A DNA stretch of 17,036 nucleotides from Actinomycetota bacterium (lineage in GTDB: Bacteria; Actinomycetota; Nitriliruptoria; Nitriliruptorales; JAHWKO01): contig JAHWKO010000050.1 of the NCBI GenBank assembly GCA_019347855.1, forward strand, positions 1 through 17,036, written 5' to 3'. This document shows, piece after piece, positions 7,478 to 15,871 of this stretch (position 1 is the stretch's first letter; every line of letters starts with the position of its first letter). The translations under genes were made by a program, and so were the position numbers. Under the pieces are notes generated by a model. That model searched no databases, was not told the origin of the DNA, and saw only the letters and a program-made list of their open reading frames with translations.

Positions 7478-7864
7478 GTGGCCGACGACGAACCCGAGCG
7501 TTTCGAGACCCTCCCGGACATGGTCCCCAAGCGTCAGCTGTACGAGGAACCGGTCCGTGTCGAGAGCATCGAGACGCTCCCCGCCGAGCTCGTGGACGAG
7601 GGGCGTTTCCGGGTCACCTTCTGGGTCAACGTGCGCGACGCCGTCGGCGAGGCCGTCCGTGAGCTCGCGGTGGAGGCGCGGATCGTCGGCCCTGAACGCA
7701 CGGGGCGCGGCCTGGCGAACACCGACGAGCACGGCCAGGTCCGCTTCCGGATGACCGGCCCGACCGGCCGCTACCGCTGCGAGGTCACCGACATCGGGGC
7801 GGGCGCGATCGATGTCACGCGCACCGACCCGGACACGGTCGCCAGTCTGGACACCGAGATCTGA
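7478..7864 (+). CDS. Hypothetical protein with a beta-sandwich-like domain
   Basis: The 128-residue protein begins at a GTG (7478-7480) preceded by CCGGAG at good spacing. An in-frame GTG at 7460 has no SD. I do not recognise the family. After an acidic start the sequence alternates short hydrophobic beta strands with turns, for example VRVESIETLP, FRVTFWVNVRDAVGE and LAVEARIVGP. A GLANTDEHGQVRFRMTGPTG segment follows, with GRYRCEVTDIG after it. The 'N/TD-x-x-G-x-V/A-x-F...G-x-Y-x-x-x-V' pattern resembles the edge of transthyretin-like, Big-1-like or carboxypeptidase-regulatory-like Ig folds. There is no signal peptide or TM segment, so it is probably cytosolic. It is transcribed away from rpsA and converges on the membrane protein gene 13 bases later. 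Third-position G/C bias supports real coding. Function unknown. Confidence 0.75.
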   Translation: MADDEPERFETLPDMVPKRQLYEEPVRVESIETLPAELVDEGRFRVTFWVNVRDAVGEAVRELAVEARIVGPERTGRGLANTDEHGQVRFRMTGPTGRYRCEVTDIGAGAIDVTRTDPDTVASLDTEI

Positions 7865-7877
7865 TCCCGCGCATGGG

Positions 7878-8801
7878 CTACGGGCTGGATGTCCCCTGCG
7901 CCTCCCCGGCCGCCGTCCTCCCGGCGTCCACCTCGGTGGCACGACGGAGCTGATCCCGGTCGACCTCGCCTCTGCGTCCGCGGAGGTCGAGGTACGCGAG
8001 GGTGGCGCCCCCGGCGAAGATGGGGATGAAGACGAGATCCGCGACCGCCTCGCCGATGGCCTGGATCGCCCAGCCCGAGCCGAGGAGCCCGATCACGAAC
8101 ATCACCACGAACCGGACGAGTGCGCCCAGCACGCTGGCCAGCGCCACCAGTGCCACGCCTCGCCCCAGCAGGTCCACGAAGCTCTGACGCCCTGATCGGA
8201 CCGCCGATCGCACGGTGTCGACGGCTCCTCCCGCCTCCACGGCGGCCGCTGGGTAGCCCGCGACGGCGAACGGCACCAGCGCGGTGAACCCCGTCAGGAG
8301 GACGACGAGCCCGAGGACCGACGCGATCGAGCCGGATGGGAGGATCTCTGGCACGACCAGGTCGATCACGGCGGCGACCGCGATGACCACCGCAGCGGCC
8401 AGGGCGAGCGCGACGGTGACCCCCAGGAGCGCGGGGAGCCGCCGCAGTGCCACCCGCCAGGCGTCACCGATCCGGAGTTCCCGCCCGAGCTGGGCAGCGA
8501 CCACGACGAGGGCGACGGTGCCGGCGAGGAGGGGTACCGCGATCAGGAACACCAGGAGGTCACCCAGGACCGGTTCGACCTCGATCACGGCCGTGAGCGC
8601 GTCCGCCCCCACCGGCGCGCCGGATCGTGGTATGTCCGGGTTGTGCCGTGTGAGTGCCGCTCCGACCAGTTCCAGCGGCACGAGCAGCACCAGGCCGAGG
8701 GCGATCAGGCCGACCAGACGGGCGCGCAGGACCCGGAAGGTCTCCAGGACGAGCGGTCCGAGCTGGACCTTGTCCTCCGAGACGAGCTTGTCGCGATCCA
8801 C
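7878..8801 (-). CDS. Six-TM integral membrane protein, function unknown
   Basis: I place the start at the GTG 8801-8799, which has GAGGGGAG at good spacing and gives 307 residues. The longer open frame to 8858 adds a basic stretch with no SD. Predicted TM segments fall at about 30-50, 81-103, 121-148, 156-182, 214-240 and 249-270. The end of the last helix runs into GGATLAYLDLRGRRGEVDRDQL, close to the YLDLRxRxEGxD ending common in actinobacterial membrane proteins related to the glycerophosphodiester phosphodiesterase membrane domain. No catalytic motif is visible. It probably shapes or stabilises the membrane or partners an enzyme, but that is inference. It lies 81 bases downstream of polA on the same strand without an obvious terminator, so read-through from polA is likely. 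Confidence 0.8.
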   Translation of the reverse strand: MDRDKLVSEDKVQLGPLVLETFRVLRARLVGLIALGLVLLVPLELVGAALTRHNPDIPRSGAPVGADALTAVIEVEPVLGDLLVFLIAVPLLAGTVALVVVAAQLGRELRIGDAWRVALRRLPALLGVTVALALAAAVVIAVAAVIDLVVPEILPSGSIASVLGLVVLLTGFTALVPFAVAGYPAAAVEAGGAVDTVRSAVRSGRQSFVDLLGRGVALVALASVLGALVRFVVMFVIGLLGSGWAIQAIGEAVADLVFIPIFAGGATLAYLDLRGRRGEVDRDQLRRATEVDAGRTAAGEAQGTSSP

Positions 8802-8882
8802 CCCAGGCTCCCCTCTGACGCGTCCGACCCGAGGCAACCACAGTCGACGGGTCCCCACCCTGGACGGAGGGGAAGCGGGCGG

Positions 8883-11588
8883 TTAGTGCTTCTGGGCTTC
8901 GTACCAGGTGAACCCCTCGGCGGTGTCGACCTCGAGCGGTACCGCCAGGTCCGCCACCCCGGCCATCTCGGCCACCACGACCTTGCGAGCCTCCTCGAGC
9001 TCGTCCTCGGGGGTTTCGAGGACCAGCTCATCGTGGACCTGCAGGAGCAGTTGCGTCTGGAGGCCGTGACGGTCCAGGGCACCCTGCACGCGGATCATGG
9101 CGAGCTTGATGATGTCCGCCGCGGTCCCCTGGATCGGGGCGTTCAGGGCCATGCGCTCGGCCATGGATCGCCGGTTGCGGTTCGTGGACAGCAGGTCGGG
9201 GAGGTAACGGCGGCGGCCGAACAACGTCGTCGTGTACCCCTCCCGTCGTGCCCGGTCCACGGCTCCGTTGAGGTACGCGCCGACGTTCGGGAACCGCTCC
9301 ATGTACGCGTCGACGATCTCCTGGGCCTCCTCGGGAGGGATACCGATCTGCTGGGACAGCCCGTAGGCCGTCAGCCCGTACGCGAGGCCGTAGTTGATGG
9401 CCTTCGCGCGGTCGCGCAGCGGCCCGTCGACCATCTCCAGCGGGAGATCGAACACCTCCGCGGCCGTCGTGGCGTGGATGTCCTCGCCCGATGCGAAGGC
9501 CTCGATCAGCCCGTCGTCCTCCGTCAGGTGGGCCATGACGCGCAGCTCGATCTGGGAGTAGTCGGCGACCACCAGGAGGTCGAACCCCTCCCCGGGGACG
9601 AACGCGCGCCGGATCTCGCGCCCCTCGTCCCGTCGGACCGGGACGTTCTGCAGGTTCGGGTTCGAGGACGACAGGCGCCCCGTGGCCGCTGTCGTCTGCG
9701 ACAGGGTCGTGTGGATCCGGCCTGTTCGTTCGTTCACCAGCGGCGGGAGCGCGTCGAGGTAGGTGGACACGAGCTTGGACAGCTCACGCCACTCGAGGAT
9801 GGGATCGACGATCGGGTGGGACGACGCGATCGACTCGAGCGAGGCCGCATCCGTCGAGTACCCGGTCTTGATGCGCTTGGTCTTGGGCAGTTCCAGCTCC
9901 TCGAACAGGATCTCCTGGAGCTGCGGGGTCGACGCCACGTTGAACCGGTGCCCCGCGTGATCCCAGATCTCCCGCTCGAGCTCGTCACAGCGGGAAGCCA
10001 ACCGGTCTCGCATCTCGTGCAGGACATCGAGGTCCAGGGCGATCCCGGTCCGTTCCATCCGGGCGAGCACCGGTGCGAGGGGCATCTCGATCGTCGCCAT
10101 GAGCTCGGTCTGGCCACGACGGTCCAGCTCGTCCTGGAGGTACTCGGCGAGTTCCAGGGTGGCCTGGGCCCGGAGCGCACGGTCCTCGTGCCGCCCTTCC
10201 GCGGCGTCCACATCGAGGGACAGCTGTGCCCCGTCCTCGGGCTCCTCGGTGGTGAGGGTGCGGTTCAGGTGCTGGAGCGCGAGCGATTCGAGGTCGTAGC
10301 TGCGCTGGTCGGGGGTGGCCAGGTAGGCCGCCAGCTCCGTGTCGATCGTGACACCGGAGAGCCCCTGGTCGCGGGACCGGGTGGCGTGGTCCAGCGTCTT
10401 CACGTCGTGGACCACCTTCGCGAGTTCGACGTCCGCCAGCGCCCGCGCTAGCGCCTCGCGGTCCTCGCGGGCGAGATCGTCCAGGAGCCCAGCGACGGGA
10501 TCACGCCCTGCGGCTGCCAACCCGACGGCCGTCCACCGGAGGTCGGGCACCGAGCCGTCCGCGACGGGCACGAGCGCGAGCGGACCCTCGAGGTCCTCGA
10601 GCCACGACACGAGGTCCCCCGCCTGCAGCTGCCGGGGAGTGCTCCCGTAGCCGGTCGCCTCGGACTGCTGCTGGGCCTCGAGGACCTCCTCACGCAGTCG
10701 GTCCCAGAGCGTGTTGAACTCGAGGGTCTCGAACAACCGGTGGATCGCAGCGGCGTCCGGCTCGCCCATCCGCAGCTCGGCGAGGTCGGACTCGACATCG
10801 ACGTCGTCGCGGAGACGCATCAGCCGCCGGTTGAGGAACACCTGGTCCTTGTGCTCGGCGAGGTTCCGCGGCAGCACCTTGCCGCCGACCTCGTCGATGT
10901 GCTCGTAGATCCCCTCGAGATCCCCCCACTCGTTCAGCAGCTTGGCCGCGGTCTTCTCGCCCACCCCGGGGACCCCGGGGAGGTTGTCGGAGGTGTCGCC
11001 CCGCAGCGCGGCGTACTCGGGGTAGCTCTCGGGGCGGATGCCGTACCGGTCCTCGACCGCGTCCGGTGTCATGTCCGCTGTCTCGGTGATACCGCGGAGC
11101 GTGTAGAGGACGGTGATGTCGTCGGTCACGAGCTGCATCGCGTCACGGTCCCCCGTCACGATCTCAACGCGGTGCCCCTCGTCGACGGCACGCCGCGCCA
11201 GCGTCGCGATGACATCGTCAGCCTCGACTCCGGGGACCTCGATGACGGGTACCTCGAGGACCTCGAGGACCTCGTGGATCAGGTCCAGCTGGGTACGGAA
11301 CTCGTCGGGGGTCTCTGCGCGGCCTGCCTTGTACTCGGGGTAGACCTCGGTGCGGACGACGTCGCGGCCCTTGTCGAAGCACACGACGATCCCGTCCGGG
11401 TCGCGGTCCCCCAGCATCTTGATCAGCATGCTCGTGAACCCGAACACGGCGTTGGTGAGCTGGCCTGTCCGCGTCCGGAGGCTGTCGGGGAGCGCGTAGA
11501 AGGCCCGGTACGCGAGGCTGTGCCCATCCAGGAGCAGCAAGGTCGCGCGCCCGCCAGCGGCGGGGTCGGTGATGTCGGTCTCGGACAC
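8883..11588 (-). CDS. polA: DNA polymerase I with inactive proofreading domain
   Basis: Pol I fills gaps and removes RNA primers during lagging-strand synthesis and excision repair. The GTG at 11588-11586 has GGAGG six bases upstream and gives 901 residues. The 5'-nuclease domain (about 14-300) carries [36 protein letters not shown] and the helix-hairpin-helix [14 protein letters not shown]. The middle exonuclease-like domain (about 320-480) lacks the DTE metal site and the later Asp positions of E. coli Pol I, so 3'-5' proofreading should be absent, as in many actinobacterial enzymes. The polymerase domain has motif A DYSQIELR (676-683), motif [15 protein letters not shown] (725-738), PIQGTAAD (818-825) and motif C VHDE (851-854). 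It is divergent from the ybbN remnant across an 83-base spacer. Confidence 0.97.
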   Translation of the reverse strand: MSETDITDPAAGGRATLLLLDGHSLAYRAFYALPDSLRTRTGQLTNAVFGFTSMLIKMLGDRDPDGIVVCFDKGRDVVRTEVYPEYKAGRAETPDEFRTQLDLIHEVLEVLEVPVIEVPGVEADDVIATLARRAVDEGHRVEIVTGDRDAMQLVTDDITVLYTLRGITETADMTPDAVEDRYGIRPESYPEYAALRGDTSDNLPGVPGVGEKTAAKLLNEWGDLEGIYEHIDEVGGKVLPRNLAEHKDQVFLNRRLMRLRDDVDVESDLAELRMGEPDAAAIHRLFETLEFNTLWDRLREEVLEAQQQSEATGYGSTPRQLQAGDLVSWLEDLEGPLALVPVADGSVPDLRWTAVGLAAAGRDPVAGLLDDLAREDREALARALADVELAKVVHDVKTLDHATRSRDQGLSGVTIDTELAAYLATPDQRSYDLESLALQHLNRTLTTEEPEDGAQLSLDVDAAEGRHEDRALRAQATLELAEYLQDELDRRGQTELMATIEMPLAPVLARMERTGIALDLDVLHEMRDRLASRCDELEREIWDHAGHRFNVASTPQLQEILFEELELPKTKRIKTGYSTDAASLESIASSHPIVDPILEWRELSKLVSTYLDALPPLVNERTGRIHTTLSQTTAATGRLSSSNPNLQNVPVRRDEGREIRRAFVPGEGFDLLVVADYSQIELRVMAHLTEDDGLIEAFASGEDIHATTAAEVFDLPLEMVDGPLRDRAKAINYGLAYGLTAYGLSQQIGIPPEEAQEIVDAYMERFPNVGAYLNGAVDRARREGYTTTLFGRRRYLPDLLSTNRNRRSMAERMALNAPIQGTAADIIKLAMIRVQGALDRHGLQTQLLLQVHDELVLETPEDELEEARKVVVAEMAGVADLAVPLEVDTAEGFTWYEAQKH

Positions 11589-11671
11589 GAGGCCCTCCGG
11601 TAGCGACGGCGGCGTCCACCGAGAGCGTACGCTGCGCCCCTGACACACCCCGAGATCGGAGGGTTCCCCCC
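11589..11671. promoter_or_regulatory. Divergent promoter region with palindromic core AGCGTACGCT
   Basis: This 83-base spacer separates the polA start (-) from the mini-ybbN start (+). A perfect 10-base palindrome, AGCGTACGCT, occupies 11624-11633, almost exactly central. Read on either strand it contains TACGCT, a fit to the TAnnnT -10 core, 38 bases before the plus-strand GTG and 35 bases before the polA GTG. Good -35 hexamers are not visible on either side. It may be a bidirectional promoter with overlapping -10 elements, or an operator. SD sequences flank both starts: GGAGGG for ybbN and GGAGG for polA. Confidence 0.35.
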
Positions 11672-11956
11672 GTGCCCACCGGCGCGCACGTGCTCGATGT
11701 CGACGCGGAGGCGTTCGAACGTGACGTCATCGCACGGTCACGCGAGGTCCCCGTCGTCGTGGAATTCTGGGCCGAGTGGTGCGGGCCGAGCGGCCTGGTT
11801 CCGTCCGAGGCGGAGCTGCTGGTTCCACACCGTCCCGACCCAGCCGCGGAGCAGGTCGAGGCACGTGCACCGCTGCTGACCGTGTTCCGGATCCTCGGCG
11901 ACGATCACCCGCTCGTTCCGGACGCAGGTCGGCGGCTCGCGAACGCGATCTTCTGA
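11672..11956 (+). pseudogene. ybbN: Internally deleted YbbN/CnoX (thioredoxin-TPR co-chaperone) gene
   Basis: The 94-codon frame starts at a GTG with GGAGGG at good spacing. Residues 1-37 are the start of a YbbN-type thioredoxin domain: [21 protein letters not shown], then [12 protein letters not shown]. The CxxC motif is broken, reading WCGPS, so the resolving Cys is gone. From about residue 40 the sequence becomes the far C-terminus of the same family: [19 protein letters not shown], then [10 protein letters not shown], like the end of the TPR region. Intact YbbN/CnoX proteins are near 280-310 residues, so roughly 200 are missing while the frame and natural stop are kept. CnoX passes clients to chaperones and protects them from oxidation, and this product could not do either normally. 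The stop lies one base before the next gene's GTG, so its translation may still couple that gene. Confidence 0.65.
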
Positions 11957-11957
11957 C

Positions 11958-13241
11958 GTGGGCTCCACGGGGGTCCCGCGCTGGCTCGTCTACGGCCTCC
12001 TGGCCGTCGTCCTCCTGTTCGAGCTCATCAGCACCCTCCCCTGCCTGAGCAACCACTCCCTGGGCGCCGAGGGAGCGCCGTTCTGGCAGCGCACCGGCTA
12101 CTGCTACTCCGACGTCATCAAGCTCTACCACCTCCGCGGGCTCAGCCAGGACGTCCTGCCCTACACCGATCCTCCCCAGCTGTTCGTCCCCGAGTGGACC
12201 TTCGAGTACCCCCCCGGCGTCGGGTTCAGCTCGTACCTGATCGCGCTCCTGAGCGAGACGCGGCGGATGTACTTCCTCATCACCGCGGCGACCCTCGCCG
12301 TGGCCGCGTTCGTGACCACGTGGGCGCTCGACCGGCTCCTGTCGATGCAGGACCGCTCGCGCGGTCGGCTGCTCCTGTTCGTCCTCGCTCCGGGACTGCT
12401 GGTCTTCGGGTTCCACAACTGGGATCTCTGGGCGGCGGCGCTGGTCGCGGTGGGGCTGCTCGCGGCGGCGCGTGATCGGCCGCGCGTCGCGGCCGCCGTG
12501 TTCGCCGTGGGAGCGGCCTTCAAGTGGTGGCCCGCCGTCCTCGTGATCCTGGTCGCCGTGGGTCCGTGGTCCCTCCGCTGGCAGGAGCCGGAGGAACGGT
12601 CGGGGGCGTGGACGCTGCGCGACGCCTGGGACCGTGTCGACCGGCACGCGATCGGGGTCGCGATCGCGACCTGGTCGCTGTTCCAGCTGCCGGCCATCGC
12701 GATCGACGCGGGCAACTGGTTGCGATCGATCACGTTCCACCTCCGGCGGGCGGCGAACCCCGACAGCCACGTCGGCGCCTTCCAGGACCTCGGCTACCGC
12801 CTCATCGGGGGGCCGTTGTTCGACGGCAGCCTCTACGAGCTGGGAGGCGTCCTCGCCGGCCTCACCCTGATCGGTGGGGTCCTGTACGTGGCCTACCGTC
12901 TCGACCGAGGCGACCTCCCGGCGGTCGATGCCGCGCTCGTCCTCGTGATCGCCTTCACCCTGATCAGCAAGGTGTTCTCGCCGCAGTTCATCCTGTGGAT
13001 CCTCCCGTTGCTCGTGCTGACCAGGATCCCGTGGAAGTGGGTCCTGCTCGTCGACGTCGTGAACGCGGCGAACTGGCTGACGTTCGCTCCCAGCGACGAC
13101 GACTCGATCTGGCTGCTCCGCGTCGCCCAGGTCCTCGCACTGATCCGTGCCGCGCTCCTGGGGCTGTTCGCCTGGTGGCTCCTGCGTCAGCGACGCGAGC
13201 CGCAGCTCGCCGAACAGTCGCGCCTGCGGAGGGCCGCGTGA
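11958..13241 (+). CDS. GT87/DUF2029-type membrane glycosyltransferase (probable polyprenol-phosphate-mannose user)
   Basis: The 427-residue polytopic protein has about ten hydrophobic segments and the features of GT-C fold family GT87. TM1 is at about 9-27. The first extracytoplasmic loop then carries YSDVIKLYHLRGL (50-62; D52 is the candidate catalytic Asp), LPYT and EYPPG (83-87). Later motifs are HNWDLWAAAL (153-162), FKWWPAVL (188-195) and KVFSPQFILWILPLL (337-351). Characterised GT87 members in actinobacteria use polyprenyl-phosphate mannose to elongate lipomannan or phosphatidylinositol mannosides outside the membrane. The exact acceptor here is inferred only. The GTG start (11958) has no own SD and lies one base after the mini-ybbN stop, which suggests coupled translation. 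It converges on the ABC transporter ATPase gene with a 30-base gap. Confidence 0.85.
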   Translation: MGSTGVPRWLVYGLLAVVLLFELISTLPCLSNHSLGAEGAPFWQRTGYCYSDVIKLYHLRGLSQDVLPYTDPPQLFVPEWTFEYPPGVGFSSYLIALLSETRRMYFLITAATLAVAAFVTTWALDRLLSMQDRSRGRLLLFVLAPGLLVFGFHNWDLWAAALVAVGLLAAARDRPRVAAAVFAVGAAFKWWPAVLVILVAVGPWSLRWQEPEERSGAWTLRDAWDRVDRHAIGVAIATWSLFQLPAIAIDAGNWLRSITFHLRRAANPDSHVGAFQDLGYRLIGGPLFDGSLYELGGVLAGLTLIGGVLYVAYRLDRGDLPAVDAALVLVIAFTLISKVFSPQFILWILPLLVLTRIPWKWVLLVDVVNAANWLTFAPSDDDSIWLLRVAQVLALIRAALLGLFAWWLLRQRREPQLAEQSRLRRAA

Positions 13242-13271
13242 CGGTGCGGTCGGGCGCGGCCTTCCTCCTGG

Positions 13272-14048
13272 TCAGGGCATCCGGTCGAGGACCATCGAGA
13301 GGAACGTCCTCGTGCGCTCCTCCTCCGGTTCGGTGATGACCTGTGAGGGAGGTCCCTCTTCGACGATGACCCCCTCGTCCATGAACACCACGCGGTGCGC
13401 GACCGCACGGGCGAACCCCATCTCGTGCGTCACGACCAGCATGGTCATGCCCTCCTCGGCGAGGTCACGCATGACCCCGAGGACCTCCCCGACGAGCTCG
13501 GGGTCGAGGGCGCTCGTGACCTCATCGAACAGCATCATGTCGGGATCCATGCAGAGGGCGCGGGCGATCGCGACGCGCTGCTTCTGGCCGCCGGACAGGT
13601 GGTTCGGGTAGGCGTCGACCTTCTCGGACAGTTCGACCCGTGCGAGCATCCGACGGGCGACCTCCTGCGCCTCCTCCTCCGACCGCTTGAGGACCTTGCG
13701 CTGCGCGATCGTCAGGTTGCGCATGACCGTCAGGTGCGGGAACAGGTTGAACGCCTGGAACACGAAGCCGATCTTGCGTCGGACCGCGTTCAGGTCGACG
13801 TCCACGTCGGTGATGTCCGTCCCCTCGATGACGATCCTCCCCGAGTTCGGTTCCTCCAGCCGGTTGACGCACCGGAGGAGCGTCGACTTCCCCGATCCGG
13901 AGGGTCCGATGATGCACACGACCTCCCCGTGCTCGACGGAGAAGTCGATCCCGCGGAGGACCTCGAGATCGCCGAAGGATTTGTGCAGGTCGACGATGTC
14001 GATCGCGTGGCTGTCGGTGCGGTTCGTCGTCATCGTGGGGTCCATCAT
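13272..14048 (-). CDS. Polar amino-acid ABC transporter, ATP-binding protein (GlnQ-like)
   Basis: This ATPase drives uptake of a polar amino acid together with the permease and lipoprotein encoded just upstream. The 258-residue form starts at an ATG (14048) overlapping the permease stop (ATGA); ATGs at 14045 and 14033 are alternatives. Walker [10 protein letters not shown] is at 48-56, Q98 lies in the Q-loop ([11 protein letters not shown]), the signature LSGGQKQR is at 151-158, Walker B MMLFDE is at 171-176 with catalytic E176, and the switch H208 lies in VVTHEMGFA. The length, FNLFPHLTV and THEMGFAR are typical of the GlnQ/HisP/ArtP branch. The substrate (Gln, Glu, Arg or His) cannot be told from the ATPase. 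The operon ends here. Confidence 0.93.
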   Translation of the reverse strand: MMDPTMTTNRTDSHAIDIVDLHKSFGDLEVLRGIDFSVEHGEVVCIIGPSGSGKSTLLRCVNRLEEPNSGRIVIEGTDITDVDVDLNAVRRKIGFVFQAFNLFPHLTVMRNLTIAQRKVLKRSEEEAQEVARRMLARVELSEKVDAYPNHLSGGQKQRVAIARALCMDPDMMLFDEVTSALDPELVGEVLGVMRDLAEEGMTMLVVTHEMGFARAVAHRVVFMDEGVIVEEGPPSQVITEPEEERTRTFLSMVLDRMP

Positions 14049-14830
14049 CGCGCCCGCGCCGTCCGCTTCTCGAGTTGGGCCACGAGACGCGTCATCGGCA
14101 GGGTGATCGCCAGGTATACCAGCGCGATCACGATCAGCGGCGTCCCGTTGAACGTGTTGGACATGATGTCGCTACCGAACTTGAACAGCTCCTTGCTGTC
14201 GATCGTGAACCCCAGGACGAACACCAGCGAGGTGTCCTTGATCAGCAGCACCAGCTCGTTGGTCAGGGGCGGGATGATGATCCGGAAGGCCTGCGGGATG
14301 ACGATCGACAGCATCGCCCGGCTGTGGCTCATGCCCAACGAGCGCGCCGCCTCCATCTGCCCCTTGGGGACCGCTTCGATCCCGGCGCGGATCGTCTCGG
14401 CCATGTAGGCGGCCGCCACGATCCCGAGACCCAGGGTGACGTTGCCCAGGTGTCCCCCGGGGATGGAGACGCTGAACGCGATCGGGACGCCGAACCCGAT
14501 CAGGAAGATCGTCACCAGGGCCGGCAGCGCCCGGAAGATCTCGATGTAGGTGCTCGCCAGCCACCGGTAGGGCCGCACGGTCGACAGCTTCATCAGTGCC
14601 AGGATCAGACCGAACACCAGCCCGAACACGAACGACGTCGCCGTGTACAGCAGCGTGTTCTTCGCGGCGACCGTGACGACCTCGGGGAACATGCTGCGCG
14701 CGATCTCGAGGTTGCCGAAGCCTCTCCGGATCTCGGCCCACGGCGGTACGACGACCGTCGCGACGATGCCCGCGACGAGGAGCGCGTACATGACGCCCTT
14801 GACGATGCGCTGTTGCTGTTGTGGCTTCAT
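14045..14830 (-). CDS. Polar amino-acid ABC transporter, permease (HisM/GlnP family)
   Basis: The 261-residue inner-membrane subunit starts at an ATG with GGGAGG about ten bases upstream. A first TM helix (about 12-30) precedes the core permease domain (about 55-250), which begins with [15 protein letters not shown]. The EAA loop ([20 protein letters not shown], 161-180) is the cytoplasmic contact with the ATPase. IEIFRALP (97-103) and [12 protein letters not shown] (191-202) are typical of the His/Glu/Gln/Arg/opine permease family. Only one permease gene is present, so a homodimer is likely. The gene lies 79 bases after the binding-protein stop, separated by a strong hairpin, and overlaps the ATPase gene. 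Confidence 0.93.
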   Translation of the reverse strand: MKPQQQQRIVKGVMYALLVAGIVATVVVPPWAEIRRGFGNLEIARSMFPEVVTVAAKNTLLYTATSFVFGLVFGLILALMKLSTVRPYRWLASTYIEIFRALPALVTIFLIGFGVPIAFSVSIPGGHLGNVTLGLGIVAAAYMAETIRAGIEAVPKGQMEAARSLGMSHSRAMLSIVIPQAFRIIIPPLTNELVLLIKDTSLVFVLGFTIDSKELFKFGSDIMSNTFNGTPLIVIALVYLAITLPMTRLVAQLEKRTARAR

Positions 14831-14858
14831 CTGGGGCTGCCTCCCGCCGGAGGTACGA

Positions 14859-14887
14859 CGAGGGGGACCCTACTCGGGTCCCCCTCG
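14859..14887 (-). terminator. Perfect intercistronic stem-loop between binding protein and permease genes
   Basis: GAGGGGGACCC and GGGTCCCCCTC (14860-14870 and 14876-14886) are exact reverse complements around the loop TACTC. The outer C-G pair at 14859/14887 makes a 12-bp GC-rich stem with a 5-base loop. It starts 23 bases after the binding-protein stop on that gene's strand. No T-run follows, so it is not a textbook intrinsic terminator. Such hairpins between a binding-protein gene and its permease commonly protect the upstream mRNA end and lower downstream expression, giving excess binding protein over membrane subunits. That role is inferred. Confidence 0.7.
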
Positions 14888-14909
14888 GTGCTACCGGTAC
14901 GTGACGTGG

Positions 14910-15776
14910 CTACTCGGAGGCCTCCGGGAAGAACTCGTCGTACACCTCGTCGTACGTCCCGCTGTCCTGCACGGCCGCGAGCGCCTCGTTGATCGCGGAG
15001 AGCAGCTCGTCGCTCCCCTCCTCGGCCACCGCGAACCCGTACTCCTCTTCGGTCGGGTACGTCTCGACGACCTCGACGGTGTCGTCCTCGAACGTCCGTC
15101 CCTGGTTCACGACGATGTCCTGCAGCACGCCGCCGATGTCACCGGACTCCAGCGCCGGGAACAGGCCCCCGGGGTCGTCGAACTCGACGATCTCGGTGCT
15201 CTCCGGCTTGTTCTCCTGGGCGTAGGTCGCTCCGGTCGTCCCGGCCTGGACGCCGAGGCGCTCGCCCGCCAGGTCCTCGAGCGAGGAGAACCCGGAGTCC
15301 TTCTTCACGAGGAGCGACTGGTCGGCCTCGAAGTACGGGTCCGTGAAGTCGACGTTCTGCTCGCGTTCCTCGGTGATCGTGATGGAGGCGGCGGCCACAT
15401 CGCACTGATCGGATGCGAACGCCGCACCCGACGTGATCGGCTCGAAGCCCGCGTTGATCACCTCGATGCCGTCGAGACCCATCTCGCTGGCGATCTCACG
15501 CATCAGCTCGATGTCGAACCCGGTGAACTCCCCACCCTCCTCGAACTCCATCGGCGGGTACGGCGAGTCGGTGCAGACGGTGAGGACGCCCTCGGTGACG
15601 AGACCCAGGTCAGCCGCCTGGCCATCGTCCTCCGTGCTGGTCTCGGTGTCCGTGGCGGTGTCGATCTCGCCGGGTGATGCCTCGTCGCCGGCGTCGCCGT
15701 CACCACCGCACGCCGCGAAGGCGAGTGCCAGCACCGCGATCAACGCCAACAGGCGGAAGTGCTTCAGGAAGCGCAT
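14910..15776 (-). CDS. Polar amino-acid ABC transporter, substrate-binding lipoprotein
   Basis: This is the extracytoplasmic receptor of the transporter. The ATG at 15776-15774 has GGAGGG close upstream and gives 288 residues. The longer open frame adds 12 codons that would spoil the signal peptide. MRFLKHFRLL plus a hydrophobic core ends at AFAAC with the lipidated Cys at 23. An acidic Ser/Thr linker (24-55) leads to an SBP_bac_3 domain (about 62-288). Typical motifs are VCTDSPYPPMEF (67-78), FTGFDIELMREIA (84-96), ITITEEREQNVDFTDPYF (132-149), and SLEDLAGERLGVQAGTTG. Cys68 and Cys125 could form a disulfide. The Tyr-Pro-Pro ligand loop fits amino acids, but the ligand is not determined. It is the first gene of the three-gene operon. 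Confidence 0.93.
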   Translation of the reverse strand: MRFLKHFRLLALIAVLALAFAACGGDGDAGDEASPGEIDTATDTETSTEDDGQAADLGLVTEGVLTVCTDSPYPPMEFEEGGEFTGFDIELMREIASEMGLDGIEVINAGFEPITSGAAFASDQCDVAAASITITEEREQNVDFTDPYFEADQSLLVKKDSGFSSLEDLAGERLGVQAGTTGATYAQENKPESTEIVEFDDPGGLFPALESGDIGGVLQDIVVNQGRTFEDDTVEVVETYPTEEEYGFAVAEEGSDELLSAINEALAAVQDSGTYDEVYDEFFPEASE

Positions 15777-15839
15777 GGTCCCTCCAAGGGGGTCGAGAGA
15801 TGGTGACCACATGCTAGGTGCGGTCGAGGAACGAGTCTA
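15777..15839 (-). promoter_or_regulatory. Probable promoter of the amino-acid transporter operon
   Basis: On the minus strand TAGACT (15839-15834) and TAGCAT (15816-15811) are separated by exactly 17 bases. They match the -35 (4 of 6) and the TAnnnT core of a housekeeping promoter, giving a leader of about 25-30 nt with a GGAGGG SD. Two direct copies of GGTCGAG (plus-strand 15791-15797 and 15822-15828) flank the -10, 31 bases apart, about three helical turns. TGGT-G-ACCA lies at 15801-15809. Either could be a regulator site. This is inferred from pattern alone. Confidence 0.5.
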
Positions 15840-15871
15840 CGACCGCGATAGGAGACTCGCGACACCCACGG

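Noticed and set aside
4907..7864. A 985-codon plus-strand open frame running through coaE and rpsA into the small gene at 7478
   Set aside because: It is the antisense shadow of rpsA and coaE caused by G/C third positions; its translation is Leu/Asp-rich low complexity. Only its last 128 codons (from 7478) look like a real gene.
8643..10451. A 602-codon plus-strand open frame opposite polA
   Set aside because: polA on the other strand has every polymerase motif; this frame has no recognisable domain and starts inside another gene.
11738..11968. A minus-strand frame of 76 codons with Cys and Trp residues, antisense to the mini-ybbN
   Set aside because: The plus frame matches YbbN at both ends and has a good SD; the minus frame has no SD and no recognised motif.
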